Shown in pieces: positions 20,717 through 33,178 of a stretch of 64,000 nucleotides of DNA. Position 1 is the stretch's first letter. Each line of letters begins with the position of its first letter. Below the pieces are notes generated by a model, which saw nothing but the letters and a program-made list of their open reading frames with translations, was not told where the DNA came from and did no database searches. The DNA is from Daedaleopsis sinensis. Its lineage: Eukaryota; Basidiomycota; Agaricomycetes; Polyporales; Polyporaceae. The DNA lies in NCBI GenBank assembly GCA_033807695.1, contig CM066305.1, positions 2,790,001 through 2,854,000 of the forward strand, written 5' to 3'. Made by a program: the position numbers and the translations under genes.

Positions 20717-22497
20717 ATGTCTTCTTTTACTTTGCGAGTTGAGCTCCCTGCGTACTCCCACTCATTCGAAGTTCAAGTATCGCCATCGTCTACTATCGGC
20801 GATGTCAAGCTCGAGGTCGCTAGAGTTTGTCCCGGTTCACCCAGTCCCGCCGGTCAGAGGCTCATCTGGAGAGGCCGGTTTCTGAAAGATGAGGAGAAGG
20901 TTGAGGACATTTGGAAGGTGCGCCTGGGTTTATCCTCCATTCATCCCGCAAACCGATGACGGTGTGACCATTCAGTCTCCGGACGATTCGCGTGTCATTC
21001 ACTTGGCTGTTCATCCATCCGCTTGGACTTCCACTCCTCCTACTCTTCCTTCTGCTCCCTCTCTCACACCGCGCCTACAACCTACCCCAACGCAGCCACG
21101 TACCTCTGCTGGACAGGCTACTCCTGCCCCATTATGGTCTCTCCCCTCGTCGCGTGGATCTAACACATCTCCCCCTGCCCCAGCCATCTCCTTCATTCGG
21201 TATGCACACAGTATCGCGTTGTGCCTCTTGTGCGAGGCTGGCATCAGCCTCCCGCCACACCCAAGCACGAGTGATATCGAGACATGGCGTGCTGCGGCCG
21301 AAGACTTCTATCGCTCCCGAGGCTGGTCATGGCCTGCCGCATTTGACGAAGACAGTCCCGACGGTGCTCTAGGTGTTGGTGCGAAATACGAATATGTCAC
21401 TCTTGAGTGAGTACATCGTCTGCTCTTCGCAGAATATTATCTCACTCACATGTGTTGATAGCGGGCTACCGTATCTCCAGCTCAAGAACCCTGGTGCCAC
21501 TCCCACACCTGCGCAAGCGCATGCTCTGAGAGTGCTGTCGCACACGTTTGCTTTCCTCTCTATGGCAAACGACCCTCTTCTACACGCTCCGATGAACCCG
21601 TATCCATCCAACCCATACGCAACCGCAACTGTTCTCAACCAGCGCTTGCAAGATCTGGGTCTCCCTGCCCTCCGCCTGGCCCACAACGCTGCCAATCCGA
21701 ACCCTAATGATCCTAACATTCCTAACCCATTGGGCGCGGCGGGCGCAGGCGGCGCAGAGCTTCGAGCGATTCCCATGCGCGCATTGATGGTTCCGCTCCT
21801 GATGCTCGCCTTCCGCACGCTTCTCCTCCTCTACTTCTTCTCCCCATCGAAACGCCCCCTCTTCGGTCTAATACTAAGTGTCTGGATCCTCTACGAGGCA
21901 TGGAACGCGATGAGGATGGTGCTCAACGATGGGAACGACCGCGGCGCAGACCGTGCGGCTAACGCTGCCGCGCCAAACGGTCCTGCGGGCGCGGACCAGC
22001 AAGGAGCTCCAGTTCCAGGACTCGCCGGTCCAGGTGCAAACGGTGGAGCACCCAACGCCGCCCCGGGCAGCTCGGGCTTCGCTGCGGTCCTAGACCGACT
22101 AGCCATGCTCAACCTCGCCACGGAGGACGCGATCTTGGACTCAGACGCTCCGGCCCCGTCGCCGAGCGTTGCGCAGAAAGTGAAGATGTTCGTGACGTTG
22201 TTCTTTATGAGCCTCCACCCCGCCGCCTGGGACCGCCGGCGACTCGCACTCCGGCGGAGAGAAGGGCGGGTCCGGACGGAGGCGAATGCGAGGGAGGCAG
22301 CGCTCCACGACAGGGCACAACGCCAGGGACAGGCTGAGGCTGACGGACAGCAGGGACAGGGGCAGCCAAGGACCGAGGAGGACGAGGCGCGGGCGCGGGC
22401 GAGGGAGCAAATGGTCATACGACACGAAAGACGGCCAGCGTGGCTGCAGCAGTACGTGCAAAGAGTGCAGTATACGGAATGGGTTGACGACCCTTAG
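20717..22497 (+). CDS. Ubiquitin-like domain membrane protein, Usa1/HERP type
   Basis: Probable ER membrane protein of the ERAD ubiquitin-ligase machinery. Three exons. The first encodes a ubiquitin-like fold (FTLRVELPAYSHSFEV, STIGDVKLEVA, GQRLIWRGRFLKDEEKVEDI) continued after an intron by SRVIHLAVHPS. A Pro/Ser/Thr-rich linker follows. The second intron joins YVTLD to GLPYLQLKNPGATPT. Near the middle a hydrophobic hairpin, ALMVPLLMLAFRTLLLLYFF then SPSKRP then LFGLILSVWILYEAW, gives two closely spaced spans, as in Usa1 and HERP. The tail is rich in Ala, Gly, Arg and Glu, with a long charged stretch. The hairpin after an N-terminal Ubl domain is the main reason for the call. A DSC-complex Ubl subunit is the alternative. 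An upstream start at 20624 would add 31 residues. Confidence 0.65.
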
Positions 22498-23427
22498 ATG
22501 CGGCCGGAGGCTAGGCCAGTGGCGCGATGGGTGTTGTAGGATATAGTACCAGTAAGATGTGTTGGATTGTGCATTGGTTGTGCCCAGGTACAGACCGAAT
22601 GACAGTAATTGGAATGTGCGGTGGCCCTGCCGGGGGCGCTAGCTGAGTGGTTGTGAATTCCGTATGTTCGACTTGGAGGTTCTAGAGCAGACGAACTGAC
22701 GGCTCCTTATCTTCGCAGCTCTAGGCTTTCTAGGGACTGTATGTTCCATCAGATCGCTGTGCACGCACACGAGGGTAGCGCGAGCGTGTATGGTATAGCC
22801 CGAAATCTATGTTGTGGCAAGCGTCAAAGCTGTGTCGGGCCTGCAAAGCGGTAAACCACCGCCGGGTGAGGTTATGACGTCGCTTATTCGGCCCCTTACC
22901 GCTGAACTGACCATCCTCCTCCTCGTCCATTGACAGATGTTCCTCACTGTTACGTTCCTCCAAATTTACCGAATTCCGAAATCCATGCCGTACTGCACAT
23001 CAACCGGGGCCATACTGACTACAATACAATCGACCGCTCGGAGTCAGCCCGCATGCCCCGATCGTCCTGGCCTCATCCAGTGGGGGGTGCGGGAATACAA
23101 GCACGGGCGAGCTGCGATCTGTTGCCTAATTATGAGCGGATATCATATGTGAGCCCGACGTTTCTCGCGGGAGAAGCGATGACGGTCGGTATAGGAGGTA
23201 TGTGCGTGATCAGCTTAGGCATGCAGGCCGAGTTCAAATTCTAGACTGGCACACACTGCAATTCAACCGCGGATGCACAGGCCGGTGCGTGGCGGGAAAC
23301 CCGAATAGGAGAGCCCCTCAACGGAATCCGAGGATAGCTCATGACGTATGCATATGCAGTGTTTACATCCGCAGGTGTTGGGTACTTGTAGCGGCCGCAC
23401 AACGGTGGTTGACAAACCAAACCCACA
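22498..23427. other. Intergenic, nothing recognised
   Basis: About 930 bp between two plus-strand genes. Short frames only, with no repeat and no convincing splice chain. It holds the 3' end of the Usa1-like gene and the promoter of the spherulin-4-like gene. Confidence 0.5.
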
Positions 23428-24421
23428 ATGTTCGTCCCAACCCCCAGAATCATCGCCGCTGCTGCCGCTACGCTCTCCTCTGGGCTCTTAGTCCCTCTCT
23501 ACATCAATCCCATCGGCGGTCCCACCTGCGCTGGCTGGGCTCCCCTGCTCAAAACGTGAGTACTATCGTGTGACTCTATTGCGCCCGAATTCGTGATTTC
23601 TCTGACACCTTGGATTATATTTCAGTATTGCCGCGCACCCCAGAGTGCCGTTCTACACGATCATCAACCCTGCGAGCGGCCCCGGAGATGCCAGTACGCA
23701 GCCCGGGCTAGAGTACCAGCAGTGCATTCCGCAACTTCTGAGCAAGCCCAATGTCGTCGTCCTGGGGTACGTGGCGACGTGGGACGGCGAGGCTGCGATG
23801 CAGAGCGGGGTGATCCGCGACGTCAAGACCTATGCGGGCTGGGCCTCGGCGTATAGGCCCAGCGGAATATTCTTTGACCAAGTGTTGGCCACGACGGGGA
23901 TGTATGCGACGTACCAGAACGTTACGAAAGCCGCGCGATCGTCGTCGTTCAAATACGTAAGTCTCCCTTGACTGCACATGTTGTCGACCGGCGCCGTACT
24001 AACGCAAGTGGGTCTTCTGCGCAGATCACGCTGAACCCAGGCAGTACACCGACGGACGTCAGATTCTACGGTATCGCGGATTTGTTGTTGACGGTCGAGA
24101 ATTATTACACCGCCTTCAGGTCCGTAGCATGCTGCTACGCCGCAACTTTGCCCCCTTGACTGACGAGCATTGTATCAATACAGCCCGAAACAACTCTCCC
24201 TGCGTTCTTCTACCCCCGCGTCGAAGCAGGCAATCATGCTGCACGATGGGCCATCCACCGTTCCGACATCGCTCATCAACACCGTGATCAAGACAGACCA
24301 CATCAAAGCGCTCTATGTGACTGACGACAAGGAGGCCAACGGGGGGAATCCATACGATGCTCTGCCTTCGAACCTCGAGAAGTTTGTCGCAGCTGTACAG
24401 TCGGCGGCGGCGGCTGCGTAG
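23428..24421 (+). CDS. Spherulation-specific family 4 protein
   Basis: Four exons. It begins MFVPTPRIIAAAAATLSSGL and the family start LLVPLYINPIGGPTCAGWAPL. Exon 2 has FYTIINPASGPG, VVVLGYVATWDG, the conserved RPSGIFFDQVL and KAARSSS. Exon 3 has ITLNPGSTPTDVRFYGIADL and VENYYTAF. The last exon gives AIMLHDGP and ALYVTDDKEANGGNPYDALP, ending in an Ala-run. This is the complete motif order of spherulin-4-like proteins (PF12138). The fold is predicted to be a TIM barrel related to glycoside hydrolases of the GH135 Sph3 group, so an exopolysaccharide hydrolase role is possible. The N-terminus is hydrophobic and may direct secretion. Introns are about 60-75 nt and all fit gt...ag. Confidence 0.9.
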
Positions 24422-25037
24422 ATATTGCGCTGTGATGAGAGCGTGCTATGTCGTCGTGGACTTGGACCGTATGATGATTGATGTACATTACTCTCTATGA
24501 TAACTTGGGTTTCCCTACAAGTGCGCAGGTTCAGGTACTGCAGCTGTTATGTCTGTCGCTTTGACAGCATTGGACTCACTTACGCTGACGCTGCGGTCGG
24601 ATGCCGGCGCGCGCTTCTGCTAGCAGGGCCGCAAGTTGCCGTTTGGAAAGCGCCTACTGCAAAACGAATTCACGCAACCCTTGTTCCCTCCTGTACACAA
24701 CTCAGCTTGACACATCTTCCTGCAGCTGGCCGGTATTATTTTTGAGTCATCGTACTGCCGTCTTTGGTTCAGATTCTATCGCTGCTTTGGCGTGATGCGA
24801 TGGTCGTACGCCCGGTCGGCGGCCTGTCAGCCAGGCCAATGGTCCACGCGATAAGTGCAGGGCACAGCCCCGGAACTCGCGGCACGAGCATGGCGTTCGG
24901 CCTGGGGATGGAGCAGCACCTGGGCCTCGTTGTCGACACCTCCTGAGGACCACCATCTCCCCCGCATCTCACCTAGCAGCATCTTCGACAGCCCCGCATA
25001 TCTCTATACAACCATTGACAGCGTCACGGCATTCAAC
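24422..25037. other. Intergenic, nothing recognised
   Basis: About 615 bp. It holds the 3' flank of the spherulin-4-like gene and the promoter of the UPRT gene. Frames are short and antisense, and no repeat is seen. Confidence 0.5.
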
Positions 25038-26184
25038 ATGTCCGACAAGATCCATGTTCTGGCCCATCCGGTGGTGAATACGCGCCTCTCCAAGCTGCGC
25101 CAGACGACTACGAGTGGGAAGGAGTTCCGCGAGGTACGTGCTACGCTTCTGAGGCGTTTGATGTGGCATGCTGATGACCGGCCGTCGCTCGCACTTGTTG
25201 CGCACAGGGAATCCACGACATCAGTCTAATCTTGGGTATCGAGGCGAGCCGGGATTTGGAGGAAGAGACGTTCCATGGCGTGGGTTCTCCGGTTTGCGGG
25301 CGTTGCGGTCAGAACCCCAGTTCTAACATGGCGTTGGCTCCGAAATAGCAAACACCCGTCGGACCTTTCACTGGGTCGCGAATCAAGCCCAAGGTCGGGC
25401 TCACGCCGATTCTCCGAGCGGGTATGGGCATGACGGATGCACTGTTGAATCTGTTCCCGTACGTCCGTGGTCGCGGCCCGCCTATCTGCTGCTCGTCTGC
25501 TGCGACTCCGAATTCCTCAAGTACTAACGCATGATTCATCATGTTTCAGTGCCGCAAGGGTGTATCATCTCGGAATATTCAGGGAGAAGGTCTCGCTGCA
25601 GCCGGTGGAATGTACGTGTGCTCGGAGCGCCCTTGGTCGTGTATGTCGCCGCTGACCCCCGGCCGACGCATGACACAACCCTAGACTACGCGAAGCTCCC
25701 GCCTAACCCGAATGTGGACCAAGTCTTCTTGCTCGATCCTCTTATCGCTACGGGTGGTACGGCGTGCGCGGCGATGAACATGATCCTTGAATGGGGAGTT
25801 CCTGGTGAGTTCTGTGATCATCCACGCTTGCATGACAGACGACAGATGCTCGGCGATTCTTCTAGTCAATAAGATCAAACTTCTGTGTGTTCTTGCGTCT
25901 CAGGATGGGCTCAACCGAGTGCATTCGGAATACCCTGGCGTCGAGGTGAGTAAACTCGTTCGGATGGTGGCTCGGGTATGAATTATGCAACATATTCAAC
26001 GCGAAATATAGATTTGGGTCGCAGCAGTCGACCCGCTGCTTACAAGCTCCGGCTTGATTTCGCCTGGACTGGGAGACACGGTGAGTGAAGGGTGTCTGGA
26101 CTTCTGTGGCCAGGATCTGGATCTGACAGGGCGTGCCAGGGCGACCGGTTGTACAACACCATGAAGGATGGCGATGCGGTGTGA
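25038..26184 (+). CDS. FUR1: Uracil phosphoribosyltransferase
   Basis: Pyrimidine salvage: uracil plus PRPP gives UMP and pyrophosphate, in the cytosol. Eight small exons. The protein reads MSDKIHVLAHPVVNTRLSKL, then TTTSGKEFRE joined to GIHDISLILGIEASRDLEEE, TPVGPFTGSRIKPKVGLTPI, LRAGMGMTDALLNLFPAARV, HLGIFREKVSLQPVEYYAKL. The PRPP loop is VFLLDPLIATGGTA. The C-terminal uracil-binding loop is spliced as SPGLGDTGDRLYNT, ending KDGDAV at 26184. All catalytic motifs are present, so the enzyme should be active. Length is about 216 residues, normal for the eukaryotic family. The start at 25038 matches the family start. This enzyme also converts 5-fluorouracil, so its state determines 5-FU sensitivity. 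Confidence 0.95.
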
Positions 26185-26471
26185 TGATAGTTCCGTGTTG
26201 CGCAGATGTGGCCGTAGTAAAGAGGCGTGTTGAATTCGGAATGAGAACCCTGAGCAGAGAGTGCCGTATGGAATGAGGGACGCGCCGGACGCGACGCGCA
26301 GTAATAATATTGAGGAAGACGCGATCACGTGCTGTGCCATAACGCCATCGTGTGCATCAGTTTGCACCATTCTCGGCGAGGGACTCTGACCTTACCCGCA
26401 ATAAATAAAAGTGCTCATGGACGGGCCTCCGAGTCCTCCTCATCCGCCCCCTCCTCTCGCACTCCTCCGCC

Positions 26472-29400
26472 ATGGCCTCGCCTAAGCTCTCTGGCGCATC
26501 AACGCCCCTCTCGCCGACAACAACCCTCTCGGCACCTCCCACTCCAAAGCTCAAGGCGGCAGCCAATGATCTCCAGAGAATTGCGGACTCTGGCGCTATC
26601 ACGGCTTCCACGCTTGTCGAGTACATCGCATCTCGCACCGCTTCTACCTCCTCCGTCTTCGTCTACGACCTCGCAGAACAAGCTGGCTTTGGTACTCTCA
26701 CAAAATCCTGGGCCGACGCCGGCGGCGAGACTGCCCCCGTCGTTAGCCTGCAGACCAGGGCGGGCGCAGGCCTCAGCCTCGTCGGCCGTCTCTCTCAGGG
26801 CTCCAGCAAGGATGCAGCCCGGAGCGCTGTCCTAACCGCATACACAACCCCCTCTGGGCTGGCCGCCATGGTCCAGTCGCTGTTCTACATCCCGCCTGCG
26901 ACCCCGACGAGCAGATTGGTCATCCAGGTCCCCACAGTAACGCCCGTGGGAGAGCATTTCGCACTTTCGCCAACTCTCGCGCCTTTCACACCATCCCTGG
27001 CGCTGCTCCCCGACGGCTTCACCGTGCTCGCGTCCGCCACCCCGCAGGAGGCCGTCGACTTCGCCACGCTCTCCTACAAGCTCACGGGTACGCATGTGAT
27101 CCACCTCTTCGATCACCATAGCGCGACCCGCGAGACCGGTCATGTCACGACCCCGCCCATCGTCCTCCCAGAGCCCGGTCTGTCCCTGGCGGATGGACTC
27201 AAGCAGGCTGGCTACAGTGCATTCGAGTATGCCGGCGACGACAGCGCCCAGACCGTGGTCGTTATGCTCAACGGTCCGCTCGCGCTGACCGCTAAAGCCG
27301 TTGCTAGTCGTACCACGGGCCTCGGTGTGGTTATCGTCCGCGTCCTCCGGCCGTGGGACGAGGAAGCTCTCCGCAGCGTGCTGCCATCCTCTGTCAAGGA
27401 GATTCACGTCTTCGATGACGTACCTACCGAAAGCACTCAAGGAACACTCTACCTCGACGTCTTCTCGACGCTCTTGAATCCCCTCCAGGCTGGGCCCATT
27501 GTCAAGTCCCACCGGGTCGTTCCCGCGCGCACCCAGGAGTTCCTCACGAACCCCGCAGCCTTCATTGGCGCCGTCGCCGAGCTCCTCCCCGCCGCTCTTA
27601 TTGCGCCGTCGTTGGAGACCCCCAGCTTGAAGAAGCTCCTGTTCTTTAGCACGCCCGGCTCGCCGATGTCCGGCCTGCCTCGCATGGTCGAAGCGACCTT
27701 CCTATCTCACCACTCGCTGTCGTCCCGGCTACTCACCGATAACGACGCTTTCTCCAAGCAGGGCGGCCTCACCGCGGACAGAATCATCCTCTCTCCGAGG
27801 CATGCCGATGCGCCGTTTGTCCCCGTCTCCGCAGTGCTTCCGATCTCTCCCCGCAGTGCCGGTGTTGCCAACTTCGTCGCAGTCCTCGACCCGTCGCTCC
27901 TGAAGTCTCACGAGGTCTTGAGCCACGCGGCATTCGGCGCTCCCATTCTCGTTGTGACCGACTGGACCGCGGCCGAGCTTGTCGCGAACTTGCACAAGGA
28001 CGCGCTTCCTCTTATCCGCGAGCGCAATCTCCGCATCTGCACTCTCAACACCAAGGAGCTCGCGGCGGGGCTGGCGAAGGGGAGCTCTCGTGGCCAGATA
28101 ATTCTGGAGACCGTTATCGCACTGCTCGCTTTCTTGCACCTGTACCTGGGGCAAGCTGTGACCGAGGAGCTCGTGTACAAGATTGCGAAGGCCGACATCG
28201 GTGAGAGCGTACGTGACATTGAGCTGTCGAAGCTGGTACACGTCGCCTGGGATGGGCTTGTCGCGGTCGAGGTCGCTGGTCTCGGTGACAACGAACAGGC
28301 TGCGGCGCCGCTCAAGGATTTCACCTTCAACGCTATCGCGGTCGAGACCGCCGATGGGGACACGGTTGTCAACGGCGCGCGCCTCGATTCATGGCACGAC
28401 GGCGCGAAGCACATCCTCTTCCCGTCCGCCTTCACCCCTTCCGACGCGCTCGCATGGTCGGGGTCGACCTACGAGCAGAACCCGATGTTGCGCCCAGACC
28501 TCTCAGAACGCACCTTCCTCGTCACCTGCTCGGTCAACCGACGCCTCACCCCGCTCGAGTACGATCGCAATGTCTTCCACCTCGAGTTCGACACGCGCGG
28601 GACCGGGCTCAAGTACGAGATCGGCGAGGCTCTTGGAGTGCACGGATGGAATGATACAGCGGAGGTGCTCGACTTCTGTGCGTGGTACGGCGTCGACCCG
28701 AACAAGCTCGTCACCCTCCCGATCCCCGGCACCGACGGCGCGCGCATGCACACGCGCACGGTCTTCCAGGCGCTGCAGCAGCAGGTCGACCTGTTCGGGA
28801 AGCCGACGAAGACGTTTTACACGGAGCTCGCCGAGTACGCGAGCACCAAGGCGGACAAGTACGCACTGCTCTTCATCGGCAGCCCCGAGGGCTCGGCGAC
28901 GTTCAAAAAGCTGAGCGAGAAGGACACCGTGTCGTTCGCGGATATCCTCAAGCGCTACGAGACTGCGCGGCCCGGCATCGAGGTCCTCTGCGAGCTCATT
29001 GGTGACATCAAGCCGCGCCACTACAGTATCGCGAGCGCGCAGGCTGTCGTCGGTGACCGCGTCGACCTCCTCGTCGTTGCAGTCGACTGGGTGACCCCAA
29101 GTGGTGAGTCTCATACCATCTCATCGGCCTATCGCACATACTGACGAAGTCATGCAGGCTCGCCTCGCTACGGCCAGTGTACGCGTTACCTCGCCGGCCT
29201 CAAAGTCGGCCAGAAAGTGACGGTCTCTATCAAGCCCTCCGTGATGAAGGTACGTCCCTGCGCTCCACCTCTTATGTGCTGCCCCCTGACCCGCGCTCCC
29301 TCTAGCTGCCCCCCGACAACACCCAGCCGCTCATCATGGCCGGCCTCGGGACGGGCGCGGCGCCCTTCCGCGCCTTCCTGCAGTACCGCGCACACCTCGC

Positions 29401-29779
29401 CGCGCAGGGCCTGCCGGTCGGCCCGACGTACTACTACTTCGGCGCGCGCCACCAGTCGCAGGAGTACCTGTACGGCGAGGAGATCGAGGCGTTCGTGCTC
29501 GACGGCACGATCACGCGCGCCGGGCTCGCGTTCTCGCGCGACGGGCCCCGCAAGGTGTACATCCAGCACAAGATGCGTGAGGACGGGGCCGCGCTCGCGC
29601 GCATGCTCTGGGACGAGCGTGGGGTGTTCTACCTGTGCGGCCCGACGTGGCCCGTGCCCGACGTGTACGAGGCGCTGGTCGACGCGCTCGTGCCGCACGC
29701 GGACGTCTCGCGCGAGCAGGCTGGCGCGTTCCTGGAGGGTCTGAAGGAGGAGGAGCGCTATGTGCTCGAGGTGTACTAG
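26472..29779 (+). CDS. MET10: Sulfite reductase (NADPH) flavoprotein alpha subunit
   Basis: Supplies electrons from NADPH through FAD to the Met5/Ecm17 beta subunit in assimilatory sulfate reduction; cytosolic. Three exons, with introns at 29104-29157 and 29250-29305. The N-terminal half is the pyruvate:ferredoxin oxidoreductase-like region typical of fungal Met10 (VEYIASRTASTSSVFVYDLA; FALSPTLAPFTPSLALLPDG). There is no flavodoxin FMN module, as in yeast Met10. The C-terminal half has RNVFHLEFDTRGTGLKYEIG, the FAD motif PRHYSIASAQ, then across the first intron GSPRYGQCTRYLAGLK, the NADPH motif MAGLGTGAAPFRAFLQYR, YYYFGARHQSQEYLYGEEIE and VFYLCGPTWPVPDVYEAL. Total is about 1,065 residues, normal for the family. 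The ATG at 26472 is the first of the frame and lies about 65 bp after an AT-rich AATAAATAAA box. It is tail-to-tail with the GH9 gene. Confidence 0.95.
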
Positions 29780-30014
29780 GCCTGCGGTGGTGGTTCCTAT
29801 ATTACAGATCTGTTCGTTTGACTTTCGCACCACATCTACCTCGCGCAAGACGCGTTACATCTCGCACTATCCGTAGAGATTGCTACTATGTAGATTAAGC
29901 ACCGTAATATCTAGGCTACAGGGACGCATATACAATACTGGGGAAATGTTCTCGCAGTCCAGACCGAGCGCAACGAGTGACAACGACATTGCTCAAACAA
30001 TAACCACACAACGT

Positions 30015-32232
30015 TCAGTATCGCCCCCGCTTGTTCGTCCAGATCCAGTATCCCCCAAGCCCGATCAACAGCAGACCCACGACAGTGACAACGACCGCAA
30101 TGGCAATCGTCTTCCCCTTGCCCAGGCCACCGCGCTTGCAGCCCGTCTGCACCGCCGCGTCGCACGGCGCGCCCGCGGGACGCACCTCGTCGTAGGCCCC
30201 AGCGCGCACCTGCGTGTAGTACGGGTCCCCGGCGCCGCTGACGAGCGCGTGCGCGGCGAGCGTGAGGAGCGGCGCGTTGTAGTCGAGCGCGACCTCGTTC
30301 TGCGCCCAGTCGCTGCGGAGGTCCCAGAAGCGATCGCTGGGGTCCGGCCCGCCGACGACGCCGCCGTAGAGCACGTACGCCTCGTGCGCGGGGTCCGCGT
30401 CGAGGTCGTCGGGCGCGGAGAGCGCGGCGGAGTCGGCGCCCGAAGGCGCGTAGCCGGTGGAGATCGCTGAGTGCGGGTTCTGGGGCGAGTTGGGGTGCGT
30501 GCCGACAACGTACGGCACTGCGGGGTGGGCGTGGGTGTGAGCGAGCGGCGCAAGGGCTACGTGCAGGAGAGGGAGAGGTCACCAGGGGGACGTACCGAAC
30601 ATGGGGTTCTTGCCTAGAGCGTAGTCGAGCTGGCCCTGGGCGAATGCTTGATACCTGCTCTGGTCGCTTGTGGTCGTGGCGATGTTCGCCGTCATATAGT
30701 GCACCATGAGCATGGCGGTGTTCAGTGCGGGGTTGAGGGACACCTCGTCGGAATCTCCGGGGAAGTACAGCAAGCCGCCTGTTCGGCGAAGTCAGCACTA
30801 TGCTTGACGGTAGGCTAAATGATACCTGCCTCCTGTGAGATATGATCTACCGCGAATGTTGATGAAGATGTCGAAGTAGGCTTCTACGGCCTGTTGCCAT
30901 ACTGCGAGAGTGGCATTGCTCCCCGACACGATGTCGGGATACGTTGACGCGAGTTGGGCAGCAAGGACCGGGATTGCGGGAGTTTTAGAGTCCCAGTTCA
31001 AGACCGTCTCGTCACCCGCATGAAGTTGAGACCCAAGGTTGTTCGAGTAATACCACTTGACTGCGTCAGCGTAATATGCAGTTGCATTGGATCCGGACTC
31101 CGACAGGGCCAAGAAGAGGGCAGCAATAGCCAGTTCGTCCGCGTACGCAGAAGATGCGTATGCCTCTCCAGACTGCGGCACAGCCGTCTGGTAAGTTTGC
31201 ATTCCCGCACTAGCATTGGTGGCGAACGCGTAAAGCCCTCTTGCGTGATCCTGAAGCAGAGATGCATAGTCGCTGTTTTTGAGCGCTGATGTCGCCGATG
31301 CCGCTGTGAGCGTTCTGTTCCCGTACAGAGCTGAGCATGCTGCGAAGGCAGCGGAAGCCTGTGCAGCTGCGTCGGTTCCGGGGCTATGGAAGTGGGCATT
31401 GGCGGACTTCTAGACTGATATAAAACGGAAACGGGGATAGACCGACCTGGTATCATTGATCTGGTACGAGGGACGAGGATAAGGCACGCCCTTGTCGCCT
31501 CCCCAATACGCGTTGTCAAGGTTTCCGTCGCCAACTTGAACGTAGAGAGTATTGGGCGAGGGATGGGCCTACGAATCCATATGACGTCATGGCCCCCACT
31601 CGCACGTTCGGAGAAAGGCGCACCTTTATGAGCCAGTCTAGTCCCCATCGAAGCATATCGTCGAGATACCCGGTCTGGTTCGCAAGTTCGTACCCTGTAC
31701 AAATGAGTTCATGTGGGCTCGTGGCGCAGAATGATGGAAATACCTCGACCCATGTCAAGTGCGCCCCAACAGACAGACATCAGGGTGAAGGACTGGGGAC
31801 ACGTCTTGAGTCGACGCAGCAGAGAAACGCGTATAATACGCACCAGAGGATAGGTGTACTTGACATAGTCTAGAGAGCGGGTCGAAAGCGGAATTAAGGC
31901 AGGCTGTGCACTGTAGAGGAGAGAGACGTACCTCCAGCATCGTAGTATCCGCCTGTTAGATCCAGACCGACATCCTTGCCGTCATCGAGAGCGCTGCTGT
32001 TGCGCCAGGGCACGCGCTCATTGTTGGGCAGCTTGCCGCTCCGTTGTTCGTCATAGAAATACAGAAGGTCTCCGAGGAGGGTCGACCATTGTGAATTCGG
32101 AGACGAGTCGTTAGCTGATTGTGTGCCTGTGGACGCGTCAGGCGGGGTCCAAGGGGGACTTGGAAGAGGTAGCTGGGCCCAGACTAAAGGAAGGGTTAAG
32201 AGGGAGAGGGGCAGCGCGACGGTGAGGCGCAT
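30015..32232 (-). CDS. Glycoside hydrolase family 9 endoglucanase with C-terminal membrane anchor
   Basis: Endo-beta-1,4-glucanase (cellulase). About eight exons. It starts with a signal peptide ([20 protein letters not shown]). The nucleophile/base region is GGYYDAG spliced to DYVKYTYPL. Then [55 protein letters not shown]. Later [25 protein letters not shown], and the motif YALGKNPMF joined to [17 protein letters not shown]. The catalytic acid is in [15 protein letters not shown], fully conserved. The C-terminus has [20 protein letters not shown] as a span, then [10 protein letters not shown] membrane-anchored GH9 is known in basidiomycetes; it may work in the organism's own wall or at the surface. 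Motifs look intact. The exon chain was worked out by eye, and small exons near 30790-30860 and 31750-31900 are approximate. Confidence 0.92.
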
Positions 32233-33178
32233 GGCGGGGGGAAAGGAATCGAACGTACCCGCGTTTTCCGTCTAATTTATAGTCCATGTTGGCGCGTATA
32301 AGGCGCGGCCAGGCGTTGCGTCCCCTCTTGACCGTATGAGGAAAGAAACTTCCCTAATTTAGCTCAGTGAAAGCGCCCGGTGGCGGTGAGGCGGAGCGCG
32401 GCCTAGCGCGACGCCGACTCGGAAACTTGGATAGTAGTCTCCGTGGGTCACGGTTAGGCTCGCTCCGCAGCTTTCAGAGAGCTATATTCTAGCCTGCATA
32501 AGCAAAGCATGTGAAGGTGACTTAAGGGTCAGTCCTTTCGAATACCGTGAGTCGATACTGGGTCGGAGGCGTCAAGCCGGGACGCTGGACAACGGTAGGC
32601 GCCCAAACCACACTCTCAAGTCACGGTTAGGCTTTCGACACGAATAGCTCTCGCAAAACGCTACCAGCTACACTCAAAGTTGCCCAAAATGTTTATAACT
32701 TACTTAATACTGGCTACGGCAAATATGAGGGTAATTCGACCAGTTTCAATGCATCTATGAAAGTTCCAAGTTTCTTCTGCCAGTGTACCGCACAATTTGT
32801 ACTTGTTTGTCCCGGCGAAGTGCAAACGGTCCATGCCCGCATCAGCTCATGAGATTTCCCCCCGATTTCCCTTTCCCTCAAAATTGAGGAGGGCTTATGG
32901 GGTATGCTCGCTTCGCTCGCAACTAATACTAGCACATAGTGGACGGAAAGGTAGGTCGTCGTAGTCAGTCGTTTGTTGGAAAGTGTGCTGCTGACAAAAC
33001 AGAGTTCAGCGAATATTGACGGTCCAGGGCGCCGGCCCGGGCTGGGACCCACCACATATATGTAAGTAATCGATTATCGGTGGCTGCTGAGTTGAAGACG
33101 TTGATCATTGTCCCCCACTAGTACACCACAGCAGGCAACACTGGCTACAGGTGCGTTGCGAACACGAAGAGCAACGCT
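32233..33178. other. Intergenic, divergent promoters
   Basis: About 950 bp between divergent genes (GH9 on the minus strand, oxidoreductase on the plus). It must hold both promoters. A TCACGGTTAGGCT segment occurs twice, at about 32447-32461 and 32619-32633. No gene is seen. Confidence 0.45.

Noticed and set aside
26832..29114. Several minus-strand frames of 170-226 codons
   Set aside because: All are antisense to the sulfite reductase subunit, without domains or splice logic.
29880..30470. Plus-strand frame of 196 codons
   Set aside because: It is antisense to the last exon of the GH9 gene, which has conserved catalytic motifs.
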